The notes under the pieces: generated by a model
What the model was told of the DNA's origin: nothing
The model's input: only the letters and a program-made list of their open reading frames with translations
Database searches by the model: none
Translations under genes and position numbers: made by a program
DNA from: a virus
Reading direction: 5' to 3' (one strand)
IMG/VR virus record: IMGVR_UViG_3300022680_000066
Location: 1-63,322 of that record
DNA: 63,322 bases
In this document: positions 1 to 7,479 of the stretch, piece after piece
Position numbering within the stretch: the first letter of the stretch is position 1
Layout: every line of letters starts with the position of its first letter

Positions 1-99
1 CATTCCCTATTACAGTGGTGAGAACTCATCACTAAAGGACGGCATCCAATTCGCCTGGGACAACACATCCATCGGTTGGTTCAAGACCTGCCCGCGCAA
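1..99. repeat. Terminal direct repeat, left copy
   Basis: The first 99 bases are identical to positions 63224-63322. Reading frame and sequence of the nuclease gene continue across the join, so the contig is circular or circularly permuted. The overlap equals a common assembler k-mer length, so it is more likely an assembly overlap than a biological terminal repeat. Confidence 0.95.
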
Positions 100-925
100 G
101 TACTACTTCCATATGCTTTGCGGCTGGACATACAAGGTCACACCTCCGCCCCTGGCTTTCGGCATTTACATCCACCGACTGTTCCAGACATGGCACCAGC
201 TCATCGCCTCCGACATGCCAAAGGAAGTTGCCCTCCTACGCTGTGTCATGTTGGCTGGTCTCCTTGGTGAGAAGCTTCCCAAGGGCGACACGGCTCGCGG
301 CAAAGAACAGCTCATCCGAGCATTCGTGTGGTATGTGGAGCAGTTCTGGGACGACCCAGCCAAAACCGTCATACTCTCCAACGGAAAGCCAGCCGTGGAA
401 TACTCGTTCACCCTGCCACTCTTTGAACATAACGGGGAGCAAATATTTTTGTGCGGTCACATTGACCGCTATGTTGAGTGGCAGGGCAAAATCCTGGCTG
501 CCGACTACAAGTCAACAAAGTACGGGCTTGACCGCAGGTTCTTTGACAAGTTCAAACCCAACGGACAGTTCGCCACATACACATCTGTCTCACATATCAT
601 CGCAGCCGAGACACATGACCTGCCCTCCACGGACGGGCTGTTGCTTGATGCTATCCAGCTGGGTGTGAACTTCAACCGATATCAAAGACAGGTCGTGCCT
701 TTCTGTCTCGAAGAAGTTGATGAGCACATCAACGGAACAATCCATTGGATCGCACATGCTCGTGAATGCACAGCACGAGGGTACTTCCCGGCCAACGAAG
801 AAAGCTGCGGGAACTATGGTGGGTGTGAGTTCCGGAGCATCTGCGCCAAGCCGCCAGCGCGAAGAGAGGATTACCTTCGCGGGCATTTTGTAAAGAAAGT
901 CTGGGATCCTCTGAGGAGTCGATAG
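1..925 (+). CDS. PD-(D/E)XK nuclease with probable Fe-S cluster (Cas4/RecB-like), 3' part
   Basis: Frame is open from the contig edge; the true ATG is at 63147, giving a 333-residue protein after closing the circle. Numbering from that start, the RecB-type core is visible as G80-H84, GHIDR with D181, and DYK with D194 and K196. A cysteine in a CPRKYY motif (C56) and three C-terminal cysteines (C295, C301, C307) match the four-cysteine iron-sulfur clamp of Cas4 and AddB nucleases. It probably acts as a 5' or end-processing exonuclease in phage recombination. It heads the replication module just before a MazG-like gene and a Sak4-like ATPase, which fits that role. The substrate is not shown by sequence. 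Confidence 0.85.
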   Translation, partial: IPYYSGENSSLKDGIQFAWDNTSIGWFKTCPRKYYFHMLCGWTYKVTPPPLAFGIYIHRLFQTWHQLIASDMPKEVALLRCVMLAGLLGEKLPKGDTARGKEQLIRAFVWYVEQFWDDPAKTVILSNGKPAVEYSFTLPLFEHNGEQIFLCGHIDRYVEWQGKILAADYKSTKYGLDRRFFDKFKPNGQFATYTSVSHIIAAETHDLPSTDGLLLDAIQLGVNFNRYQRQVVPFCLEEVDEHINGTIHWIAHARECTARGYFPANEESCGNYGGCEFRSICAKPPARREDYLRGHFVKKVWDPLRSR

Positions 926-926
926 A

Positions 927-1214
927 ATGAACAGACAACAGTTGTTGTTAACAAAGCTGACTGAAGAGTGTAACGAAGTAGCGCAAATCGCTCTTAAAAC
1001 TCAACAGTTTGGGTTCGATGAAATCAGGCGAGAGCAACCATATACCAACGCAGAACGTACTCACCAAGAGCTTGATGATTTAAACGCAATAATAGAGATG
1101 CTCAACGAAGAATACAACTTTAACTATAAACCAAATCGCACGCGTATCGCAGTTAAGAAAGATAAGGTTAATAGATACGCAGCGTACTCTGTTAAACTAG
1201 GAACACTAACATAA
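927..1214 (+). CDS. Small MazG-like all-alpha NTP pyrophosphohydrolase
   Basis: A 95-residue protein with the all-alpha NTP pyrophosphatase signature: E14-x-x-E17 (EECNE) followed about 30 residues later by E48-x-x-D51 (ELDDL). Members of this superfamily hydrolyse nucleoside triphosphates to monophosphate and pyrophosphate and may cleanse pools or lower ppGpp during infection. The start has a good ribosome binding site (GAGGAGT ending 7 bases upstream) and follows the nuclease stop by one base. Base composition is more AT-rich than its neighbours, which hints at separate acquisition. Family assignment rests on the acid motif and length only. Confidence 0.6.
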   Translation: MNRQQLLLTKLTEECNEVAQIALKTQQFGFDEIRREQPYTNAERTHQELDDLNAIIEMLNEEYNFNYKPNRTRIAVKKDKVNRYAAYSVKLGTLT

Positions 1215-1231
1215 TACTGGAGCCTAACCCG

Positions 1232-2137
1232 ATGCCAAAACTAAACCTATCATCCCCCGCACCCTTCATCAAACTGATGTATCTCGGATATAGTGGTGAG
1301 GGCAAATCATCATCCCTTGTCCCCCTCTCTATCCCTGGCTTCCGCTCGGCCAAAGGATACGAACTCCGCTGGCTCGACTTCGACGGCAAAGCCGAGGAGG
1401 TTGTGCGCGCAACCCTCGCAAGGTTGCTGCGTGAAAAGAAGATCGACCAAAAGCAGCACGACACTGCCCTGACCGAGAACAACGACATTGTAAAATGCAC
1501 CGAATCCACAGGCATCGTCAGTGTTAAAGCACCCAAAAAGACTGTCAAAGCTATCGGCATATCCGGGCCTGCCGTTGCGTGGCCAGCCGCAGTCAAAGCC
1601 CTGGGCACATGGGAGCGCTCATGGGATGATACAAAAATCCTCATCTGTGATTCTTTTACCTTCGCAGTCCAGGCAATGGTTCGCTATGACCAGGAGTTGA
1701 ATGGCCGCGCCAACACCCAACTCCGTTGGCAAGAATTCAGCGGCCCACAACAGATGGCCGAGACATTCATGAACCTCGCAGGCGATTTACAAACCAATGT
1801 GATTGTCTGCGGCCACCAAGATCCCTTGGAACTCTACAAGGCCACCGATCAGAAGGACGACAAAGGCCAGCAGGTCGAAGAACTCGTCGACACCTTGATG
1901 ATGCCGATCTCTATTGGCAAGGCCGGTCGGATGAAGTTGCCTGCACGATTCAACCACCTCCTCCTAGCCACGTCTGAGGGCAGTGGAACCGCAACCAAGC
2001 GCTGGATCTACACACGCTCACATAAAGGAGTCGTCACAAAGACACCGTTCTTCGGAACATGCCAAGACCGCTATCCCATTGAGACCGGCTTGGTTGACTA
2101 CTTTAAAATCCGTGAAGCCCTCGGAGGTGAAGGCTGA
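1232..2137 (+). CDS. P-loop ATPase, phage nucleotide-binding protein (Sak4/AAA_24-like)
   Basis: A 301-residue RecA-fold ATPase. The Walker A motif GYSGEGKS is at residues 19-26 and a Walker B strand ILICD ends at D140. N-terminal sequence before the P-loop is very short, typical of phage Sak4-type single-strand annealing or recombinase proteins, which work with a phage SSB. Its position between a RecB-like nuclease and RNase HI, two genes upstream of a possible SSB-like protein, supports a recombination or replication role. It overlaps the RNase HI start by one base (TGATG), so translation is coupled. Annealing activity is inferred, not shown. Confidence 0.75.
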   Translation: MPKLNLSSPAPFIKLMYLGYSGEGKSSSLVPLSIPGFRSAKGYELRWLDFDGKAEEVVRATLARLLREKKIDQKQHDTALTENNDIVKCTESTGIVSVKAPKKTVKAIGISGPAVAWPAAVKALGTWERSWDDTKILICDSFTFAVQAMVRYDQELNGRANTQLRWQEFSGPQQMAETFMNLAGDLQTNVIVCGHQDPLELYKATDQKDDKGQQVEELVDTLMMPISIGKAGRMKLPARFNHLLLATSEGSGTATKRWIYTRSHKGVVTKTPFFGTCQDRYPIETGLVDYFKIREALGGEG

Positions 2138-2541
2138 TGGCTTCCACCTCCTGGGTCGAGCTATTCACTGACGGCTCCTGCATCGGCAACCCTGGCCCCG
2201 GTGGTTGGGCTTACCTTCTCCGCTATAACAAGCATGAGAAGGAAGGCGCAGGCTCCGTCCCCGAAACAACCAACAACCGTATGGAATTACTTGCCGTTGT
2301 CGAAGGACTGAAAGCACTAAACCAGAAGTGTCGTGTGACAATCTACACCGATTCACAGTGGGTATACTACGGCATGACTGGGCGCAACAAGCGAAAGGCT
2401 CATCTGGATTTGTGGGCTGAGCTAGACGAGCTGTGCGAACACCACCTTGATGTGCTGCCCAACTGGGTGCGTGCTCATAACACACACCCAGAGAATAATC
2501 GGGTAGACGAAGCAGCAAAGAAAGCAGCTAGAAACAATTAA
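2137..2541 (+). CDS. rnhA: Ribonuclease HI
   Basis: A 134-residue protein with the complete RNase H fold signature: TDGSCIGNPG near the N-terminus (D12), E50 in NNRMELLA, D72 in YTDSQ and D124 in NRVDEAA. These are the four metal-binding acids of bacterial RNase HI, and the length is close to the usual 145-155. It removes RNA from RNA:DNA hybrids such as Okazaki primers and R-loops. A strong Shine-Dalgarno (GGAGG) lies inside the end of the preceding ATPase gene and the two overlap by one base. Directly after its stop lies a hairpin of the dispersed repeat family. Confidence 0.93.
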   Translation: MASTSWVELFTDGSCIGNPGPGGWAYLLRYNKHEKEGAGSVPETTNNRMELLAVVEGLKALNQKCRVTIYTDSQWVYYGMTGRNKRKAHLDLWAELDELCEHHLDVLPNWVRAHNTHPENNRVDEAAKKAARNN

Positions 2542-2542
2542 T

Positions 2543-2582
2543 CAAACGTATTGCTACTTGGAATCGGGCAAAGTAGCAATAC
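2543..2582. repeat. Intergenic hairpin, dispersed CAAACGTATTG family
   Basis: Begins two bases after the rnhA stop. It contains CAAACGTATTG (2543-2553) and an 11-bp perfect inverted repeat: GTATTGCTACT (2548-2558) and AGTAGCAATAC (2572-2582), loop 13 nt. The core word recurs at 44176, 47634 and 54698. There is no T tract, so a simple intrinsic terminator is unlikely. Confidence 0.75.
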
Positions 2583-2619
2583 CCAAACTCCCGCCCGTAA
2601 CACCTATGAGGAACAAACA

Positions 2620-3216
2620 ATGCCGAGCGTAAATGACTTACTCAAAAACCCAGGGTCTACATTCAAAGCCCCACCAAAATTCCCTGCAGGCAACTACATC
2701 GTAGCCATTGCATCCTACGACATGCTGCCATTCGCATGGAAAACTTCAGGCACCTATGGTCTCGCATACGTGCCCACAATCCGGTGCATCAGCAGTGTCG
2801 AAGCCGACGACGAGTCGAACCCAGAACTACAGGCCGAGCAGCAAGCCGCCCTCGACAAGTACGGCGACTGGACGGGCAAGGACTTTCACTTCCAGTACAA
2901 GGACAAAGAGTCAGGCAGCCTGCGCGCTCAAGTAGCTTCAATCAACTTTCCCCTGATCGAAACCGACGAGGACGGCGAGCCTATCGGTATCCTCGAGAAA
3001 CATGCATGGCGCTTCTTCATGCGCGAGGACGACGGCTCCGAAACCGGCTTCGTTGCTGATGCCTTGGGCATGTCCGATCTCGGGGACAAAGAGCTGGGCG
3101 ACATCATGGAAGAGACTGTAGGCAAACAGTTCATGGTTTGTTTTGATTACGAGCCGAATCAAGACCCTGCCCGACCACCCAACCTCGTCATCTCTAGCGT
3201 GACCTGTTTGGGCTAA
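2620..3216 (+). CDS. Acidic phage protein, possible single-strand DNA-binding protein
   Basis: A 198-residue acidic protein beginning MPSVNDLLKNPG. I chose ATG 2620 because GAGGA lies just upstream and the preceding in-frame codons overlap the hairpin element. Sequence is rich in D and E with a beta-rich look (NYIVAIASYD, FHFQYKD, FMVCFDYEP). In many phages the gene next to a Sak4-like ATPase encodes an SSB or SSB-like partner, and an acidic beta protein of this size would suit. I do not recognise a specific family, so the SSB idea is context only. Confidence 0.6.
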   Translation: MPSVNDLLKNPGSTFKAPPKFPAGNYIVAIASYDMLPFAWKTSGTYGLAYVPTIRCISSVEADDESNPELQAEQQAALDKYGDWTGKDFHFQYKDKESGSLRAQVASINFPLIETDEDGEPIGILEKHAWRFFMREDDGSETGFVADALGMSDLGDKELGDIMEETVGKQFMVCFDYEPNQDPARPPNLVISSVTCLG

Positions 3217-3303
3217 TATGTTTGATGGTTTCTGAGACTGAAGAACGTAAGCCAGCGGGCCACCCTTTCCCTCGAGGGATACAGCTGGGCCATAACCACA
3301 ACA

Positions 3304-3320
3304 CCGAGGAACTGACATGA
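3304..3320 (+). repeat. Duplicated translation-start context, copy 1
   Basis: The 17-mer CCGAGGAACTGACATGA covers the ribosome binding site and start codon of the gene at 3317. An identical copy at 3696-3712 covers the start of the gene at 3709. This could be duplication of a translation initiation region or strong convergence. Confidence 0.8.
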
Positions 3321-3580
3321 ACTTACTAACAGATGAAAATGAACTGGTCGGCAAGGTCATAAAAGAAGCGAAGATTAACTTATTAAAAGAAGACCTGGCT
3401 CTGGTTTTTGAAGACGGTACATACGCCGTAGTTAGTGCATCAGCCTTTGGCTGTAATTATGAGTTACGCCTCAACACAGATATAAGTGAGGCAGTACTCG
3501 CCGAGTTTGGCCTTTTAACTGATGCAGAAAAAGAAGGCACCATAGACTTCGACGACATGCTCTACATCTCCCTCTTGTGA
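3317..3580 (+). pseudogene. Small phage gene truncated by insertion of a helicase-gene fragment
   Basis: Encodes 87 residues. The first 72 look like an ordinary small phage protein. The last 16 codons (KEGTIDFDDMLYISLL) are identical at protein level to residues 180-195 of the UvrD-type helicase at 58770. The DNA from 3530-3579 matches 59307-59356 at 49 of 50 positions, and the single difference is synonymous. Deleting 3537-3586 joins this frame to the downstream ORF at 3577-3693 and restores a 108-residue protein ending in AKYPDA. So this is probably an intact gene broken by a 50-bp copy event. The truncated product may still be made. Confidence 0.8.
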
Positions 3581-3586
3581 AAGAAG
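3530..3586 (+). repeat. 50-bp duplicated segment of the UvrD-type helicase gene
   Basis: Positions 3530-3573 match 59307-59350 exactly (44 bp), and after one mismatch the match continues to 3579. The insert is bounded by the 7-mer AAAGAAG at 3530-3536 and 3580-3586; the same 7-mer starts the donor segment at 59307. That pattern is what microhomology-mediated template switching leaves behind. The 50-bp length shifts the frame. Confidence 0.9.
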
Positions 3587-3693
3587 CCATCAAAGAACGA
3601 GAGTGTGCAAGGCTGAAGCAACTTGCAGAGATTAGGAGGTGGCGAGAGCTTGCCACACTCAAACGACTCAAGGCTAAATATCCTGACGCATAG
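3577..3693 (+). pseudogene. Detached C-terminal part of the broken gene
   Basis: From GTG 3577 (overlapping the upstream TGA) a 38-codon frame encodes a basic helical peptide ending KRLKAKYPDA. Without the 50-bp insert it is the natural continuation of the gene at 3317 (DAEK joined to EAIKERECARL). It could be re-initiated by coupling at the GTGA overlap, but no Shine-Dalgarno precedes it, so I treat it as a remnant. Confidence 0.7.
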
Positions 3694-3708
3694 TGCCGAG
3701 GAACTGAC

Positions 3709-4041
3709 ATGATAAAGTGGATCAAAAACCTACTAGGTATAACAGCCCTCGAAAAAGAAAACCGAGAACTCCGTACCTGTTTAAGAGCCCACACAAATTT
3801 TGTAACCAACAAGGTTGCCGAGCTTAAAGAGTACACAAGAGTCGATGCTGATGTAGGCATACGAGGCAACAACACAATCGTCCTCACTGGAGTATACAAG
3901 AGACAAGCGTACGTACACTTCTACGACGTGGGTGACGGCGAATTCGAGCGGATGGTTGAGCACATGAGAGACTTGAAGAGTCATTGCTTGATCCGACATA
4001 TTGACGCACCGCCATCTTTTAAAGGTGCGTTCAACATATAG
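3709..4041 (+). CDS. Hypothetical protein with N-terminal coiled coil
   Basis: A 110-residue protein. Residues about 10-45 (ALEKENRELRT onward) form a likely coiled coil, followed by a beta-rich stretch (NNTIVLTGVYKRQAYVHFYD). The start has the same 17-base initiation context as the gene at 3317. I do not recognise the family. It ends eight bases before a long inverted repeat that precedes the methyltransferase gene. Confidence 0.6.
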   Translation: MIKWIKNLLGITALEKENRELRTCLRAHTNFVTNKVAELKEYTRVDADVGIRGNNTIVLTGVYKRQAYVHFYDVGDGEFERMVEHMRDLKSHCLIRHIDAPPSFKGAFNI

Positions 4042-4048
4042 TGCTTTG

Positions 4049-4125
4049 AAAGGAAGGCTCTTGTTTGGTGCCGGTGGTTCCTCCCCCCCTCCACCTGCAT
4101 CATGGCCCTGCAAGAGCCTTCCTTT
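4049..4125. promoter_or_regulatory. Long intergenic inverted repeat with nested stem
   Basis: A perfect 15-bp inverted repeat, AAAGGAAGGCTCTTG (4049-4063) and CAAGAGCCTTCCTTT (4111-4125), encloses a 47-nt loop. The loop has a second stem, GGTGG (4073-4077) with CCACC (4091-4095), around a C-rich loop. It lies in the 5' leader of the ParB-methyltransferase gene, whose ATG is at 4166. It lacks a U tract after either arm, so a structured leader or protein-binding site is more likely than a terminator. Confidence 0.7.
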
Positions 4126-4165
4126 GAGAGCATCAGTCATACCGAACCCTGAAGGAGTCACAAAA

Positions 4166-5722
4166 ATGTTCTGTAACCGCGTAGTCCTTGTCCCACTATC
4201 GGACATCATCATCAAGCCTGGTCGTCAGCGTACCCAGATCCCGCCCGAGTCCGTGCTTGAGCTAGCCGAGTCCATCGCACACAAGCAGTGGATATCCCCG
4301 ATCCTCGTTGATCAAGATACCAACCAACTCGTAGCTGGTGAGCGCCGATACACCGCAGTCAGTCTATTGTGCGCTGCTGTCAACGGAGATTATTCTTCCT
4401 TCGCTGATCCCAAGGCCGCTCAAGAAATCCTCTACCCTGTTCAATCTTGCAAGGTCGAATCATGGCAGAACTGGACAAAGATCCCTGCCCAACTCGGCAG
4501 CAACTTCACCGAGCTTGATCTCCTATCCTACGAGTTCATCGAGAATCACCAGCGCAAGGACTTGTCATGGCAGGATAAAGCCAGAGCCGTCTACCAGATT
4601 CATGTCGAGGGACTCAAGACCGAAGGCTCCAACTGGAACAACACGCTCACCGGAAAGGCCACCGGCTTAGACCACTCAACTGTAGCCAAGTACCTAAAGG
4701 TCTGGCGGCCAATGGAGGACAACCCAACAAAAGAGATCGAGCTGATCCTTAAGGAATCTCCAACGCTTAATAGCGCTCTCCAATCACTCAGTCGTCACAT
4801 CAGTCGCAGACAAGACCAAGTCATATCTCTCACCACATCGACAACCAACATCAAAAGAAGTTTGCCTGAGCTAGACCAGCCTAATCTTGTCAACCCCATC
4901 AAGAAGCCAGGTCCGCAGTCCGGCACACCGAAGACCGAGGAAGGCGGGCTAACCCTCCCTGAAGAAACAGACGAAGAGTGGGAAGACCTCGTCGAGGCGC
5001 AAGCAATTACTTTTGGTGAGACCCTGCTGATCAACGCTGACGCACATAAATGGGCTGCTGATTACACCGGCCAACCGTTCAACTTTCTTCATTGCGACTT
5101 CCCCTACGGCATTGACTTCAACACCGGGGCACAAGGCAAGACCGTCGATGCCCAGCTCACAAATGATTATGACGACAGCGAAGATGTTTATTGGGCTTTG
5201 CTTGACACATTATCCCACCGTGCAAAGAGTTTGATTGCAGATTCTGCTCATATTTTATTTTGGTACTCACAAAATTTAGAAGCAGAAACAGAAACTTATT
5301 TTGCCAAGTACTTACCTGAAGCCACAGTCCAGAAATTCAAAATGATATGGCATTGCAGCGACGGCAACGGCATTGTGCCCGATCCACAACGGTACGGACG
5401 GCGCACGTATGAAACCGCCATGCTGTTAACCTTTGGTGATCGTAAAATCGTCGCGCCCAAGGCATTGTCCTTCGCCGCCCCACGTGGCACATCATCCCGT
5501 ATCCACCGAAGTCAGAAACCCGTGGCCGTCCTCCACCATTTCATGAGCATGTTTGTAGACGATGCATCCAGCGTCCTGGATTTGACTGCGGGCAGCGGCA
5601 CATCCCTGCTCGTCGCTCATCAGCTCGGGGCCAAGAGGATTACGGGCCTGGAGATCAGCGGCGAAGCATACATGGACGCAATAGCTTTCCTTAATGCACG
5701 ACAAGAGACCATAAGCTTATGA
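4166..5722 (+). CDS. ParB/HTH-DNA methyltransferase fusion (N6-adenine or N4-cytosine type, beta order)
   Basis: A 518-residue fusion. Residues 1-70 are a ParB N-terminal nuclease-like domain with the GERR box at 58-61. Residues about 130-182 are a ParB/KorB-like helix-turn-helix (ATGLDHSTVAKYLKVW). The C-terminal half is an amino-methyltransferase: motif IV is DFPY (311-314, a DPPY variant) and the SAM-binding motif DLTAGSGT starts at D472. Motif IV before motif I is the beta order. I chose ATG 4166 because GAAGGAG lies 8 bases upstream and the open frame upstream runs through a hairpin. ParB-methylase fusions are common in phages as self-protection enzymes. Here the phage also carries a canonical parS site at 49105, so DNA targeting through the ParB module deserves attention. 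Confidence 0.85.
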   Translation: MFCNRVVLVPLSDIIIKPGRQRTQIPPESVLELAESIAHKQWISPILVDQDTNQLVAGERRYTAVSLLCAAVNGDYSSFADPKAAQEILYPVQSCKVESWQNWTKIPAQLGSNFTELDLLSYEFIENHQRKDLSWQDKARAVYQIHVEGLKTEGSNWNNTLTGKATGLDHSTVAKYLKVWRPMEDNPTKEIELILKESPTLNSALQSLSRHISRRQDQVISLTTSTTNIKRSLPELDQPNLVNPIKKPGPQSGTPKTEEGGLTLPEETDEEWEDLVEAQAITFGETLLINADAHKWAADYTGQPFNFLHCDFPYGIDFNTGAQGKTVDAQLTNDYDDSEDVYWALLDTLSHRAKSLIADSAHILFWYSQNLEAETETYFAKYLPEATVQKFKMIWHCSDGNGIVPDPQRYGRRTYETAMLLTFGDRKIVAPKALSFAAPRGTSSRIHRSQKPVAVLHHFMSMFVDDASSVLDLTAGSGTSLLVAHQLGAKRITGLEISGEAYMDAIAFLNARQETISL

Positions 5723-5730
5723 GGTGCTAT

Positions 5731-6069
5731 ATGTTAACGCCTGCAGACATAGAACTAATATTGAGTATTGTGTGCGCGATAGGAATTGTCTTTGTTTTCC
5801 TGTACTTTTTCTGTGGACGCAACGAAGTCCAGTCTGAGATATACGCAGGCAGCAAACCTGACCGAACATCACCTCCTAACCGAACAGTGATTGAAGCTTG
5901 CACAGTCGAAAAACTCATAGAAACAATAAAGCAATACCCAGCGACTGTACGTACAGAAGTTGCTGATGAAGTAATTGATTCATCAGATGATCGTGTGGTA
6001 ATTCTTTATAACGACGATGAGCTAGACATTTTCAGCTGTTCAGCTGAACAACTTGCCAAGGAATTATAA
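5731..6069 (+). CDS. Small membrane-anchored protein
   Basis: A 112-residue protein with one strong N-terminal membrane segment (ILSIVCAIGIVFVFLYFFC) followed by a charged soluble domain with several acidic residues. The overlapping ATG at 5719 is possible, but GAGGTG sits 5 bases before the ATG at 5731, so I prefer the latter. The tail probably faces the cytoplasm or periplasm; topology cannot be decided. No family recognised. Confidence 0.6.
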   Translation: MLTPADIELILSIVCAIGIVFVFLYFFCGRNEVQSEIYAGSKPDRTSPPNRTVIEACTVEKLIETIKQYPATVRTEVADEVIDSSDDRVVILYNDDELDIFSCSAEQLAKEL

Positions 6070-6079
6070 GGAGATCACA

Positions 6080-6388
6080 ATGAACCTACAAGAGTTTTTA
6101 AATAAAGTTGCATACGGAAGCACCATACCTGATCCGTTTGGAGACGGCCCAGACATACTTGTCTACAAAAGCAAGTTCGATGGCAGTGTGCTTTGCCTCA
6201 CAAAGGTCCGTACGGCAACCAGTTTGGAAGAAGTCGCAGACAATATCGACAATCTCGATGCACTACCAGAAACTCTGTTGTTCGAAAATGATTTTACCGT
6301 AGTCAAATGCGGGCGCGGAGAGTGGACAGCCCAGTCACTCGACGACGCAAAGCAGATGGCTATGGATTACCGAGACGGCGTAAGCTGA
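6080..6388 (+). CDS. Hypothetical acidic protein
   Basis: A 102-residue acidic protein beginning MNLQEFLNKVAYG. A clear AAGGAG precedes ATG 6080; an upstream in-frame ATG at 6053 lies inside the preceding gene and lacks such a site. Predicted mixed alpha/beta, no cysteine pairs or catalytic motif. Function unknown; it sits between a membrane protein and a DnaQ-like exonuclease. Confidence 0.55.
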   Translation: MNLQEFLNKVAYGSTIPDPFGDGPDILVYKSKFDGSVLCLTKVRTATSLEEVADNIDNLDALPETLLFENDFTVVKCGRGEWTAQSLDDAKQMAMDYRDGVS

Positions 6389-6421
6389 TTACGCCACTAA
6401 CCCAAAGAGAGGAAACACAAA

Positions 6422-7027
6422 ATGTTAATAGCCGTATTCGACACAGAAACCACAGGCATAGTCCGCGACTACCGAAGTCCTGATGCGCCCCACCTTGCCT
6501 CCATAACCGTCATCATCTACGACACCGAACTCGCCCGTGTCCAGGCATCATTCAACACGATGATCCGCCTGCCCGAGGACGTCGTGATGCCGCCCCAAGC
6601 AGCAGAAGTCAACGGTCTCACCGATGACATGCTTGAAATTTATGGCCTCAAACTTCCGACCGTACTCGACACAACGATGCAGCTTCTCGCCCCGGTCGAG
6701 CTTCTCGTCGGACACAACATAGCCTTTGATGTGAAGGTGTTGGCATCCGCTCTGTATCGCTCAGACAGGCTTGATGAGATTGACGAACTCATGATAGCAG
6801 AAACCTTCTGCACCATGCGGGAGTCCAAGCAACTTGTCCAGGCCAAGAACAAGAAGGGACACCTGAAGTTGCCCAAGCTCACCGAAGCCTACTACCACTT
6901 CTTCGAGCGCGAACTCGACAACGCACACAGCGCCAACGCTGATGCAGTGGGCACACTTGAAATCTACCTTGCCCTCATGCAGCACAAAGCAGAGGTTGAG
7001 GAAGCTGGCGGAGAGGTTAAGCTATGA
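6422..7027 (+). CDS. DnaQ-like DEDDh 3'-5' exonuclease
   Basis: A 201-residue protein of the DEDD exonuclease superfamily. Exo I is FDTETTG (D7, E9). A second acid region follows HNIAFDVKVL (the exo II aspartate), and the C-terminal AHSANADA supplies His and Asp of exo III, so it is the DEDDh class. Length fits a stand-alone DnaQ/epsilon-like nuclease. It may proofread, trim recombination ends or act in RNA turnover. It overlaps the next small gene by four bases (ATGA). It is separate from the polymerase-linked exonuclease at 9361. Confidence 0.85.
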   Translation: MLIAVFDTETTGIVRDYRSPDAPHLASITVIIYDTELARVQASFNTMIRLPEDVVMPPQAAEVNGLTDDMLEIYGLKLPTVLDTTMQLLAPVELLVGHNIAFDVKVLASALYRSDRLDEIDELMIAETFCTMRESKQLVQAKNKKGHLKLPKLTEAYYHFFERELDNAHSANADAVGTLEIYLALMQHKAEVEEAGGEVKL

Positions 7028-7203
7028 CCGACGCGACAGCCGCAGAAGAACTACACGAAGTCCTGCTTCTTGCTGCGGCTGTCGTGTGTGAAGATCCGCC
7101 CCCACCACTTGTGTACGGGAATGAGGAGCTATGGGAACTGGTCAAGGTTCTTCGAGCCAAAGGCTACATCACTCACAGCGATCCACCGAAGCAAACTAAA
7201 TAA
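7024..7203 (+). CDS. Small hypothetical protein (59 aa)
   Basis: A 59-codon frame starting at ATG 7024, overlapping the exonuclease stop (ATGA) and ending at TAA 7203 just before the ribosome binding site of the next gene. The sequence has an alpha-helical start (AAEELHEVLLLAAAVV), a PPPP linker and a helix ELWELVKVLRAKG. Spacing and coupling support a real gene; function unknown. Confidence 0.6.
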   Translation: MTDATAAEELHEVLLLAAAVVCEDPPPPLVYGNEELWELVKVLRAKGYITHSDPPKQTK

Positions 7204-7216
7204 GAGGAGTCGCTTC

Positions 7217-7447
7217 ATGAAAACACCACGGGAAAAATACGAGAACGATCATGAGTATCGTTACTTAGTCGATCACTTTGGGCAGCTTATCGAACGTGGG
7301 CACTTCACTCCGTCCGAACTACGTGAAGCCAGCATCTTTGCTTTTACCCTACACGAGATGCGAAGAGTACACAGCATGCAAGTTAAAGATCCTGAGCTTG
7401 CCAGTGCGCTTGAAGATTTGGATCGCCGCTTTATTAACAAGAGATAA
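7217..7447 (+). CDS. Small hypothetical helical protein
   Basis: A 76-residue, mostly helical and highly charged protein beginning MKTPREKYENDHEY. GAGGAG at 7204-7209 decides the ATG at 7217. Longer in-frame starts upstream run through the previous small gene. No recognised family. Confidence 0.6.
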   Translation: MKTPREKYENDHEYRYLVDHFGQLIERGHFTPSELREASIFAFTLHEMRRVHSMQVKDPELASALEDLDRRFINKR

Positions 7448-7479
7448 CTAACCGAGGCACACAATCCAGGAGCCCATCA

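Noticed and set aside
3317-3693. Programmed frameshift joining 3317-3580 and 3577-3693
   Set aside because: The extra 50 bp copied from the helicase explains the frame break directly, and no slippery heptamer lies before the stop.
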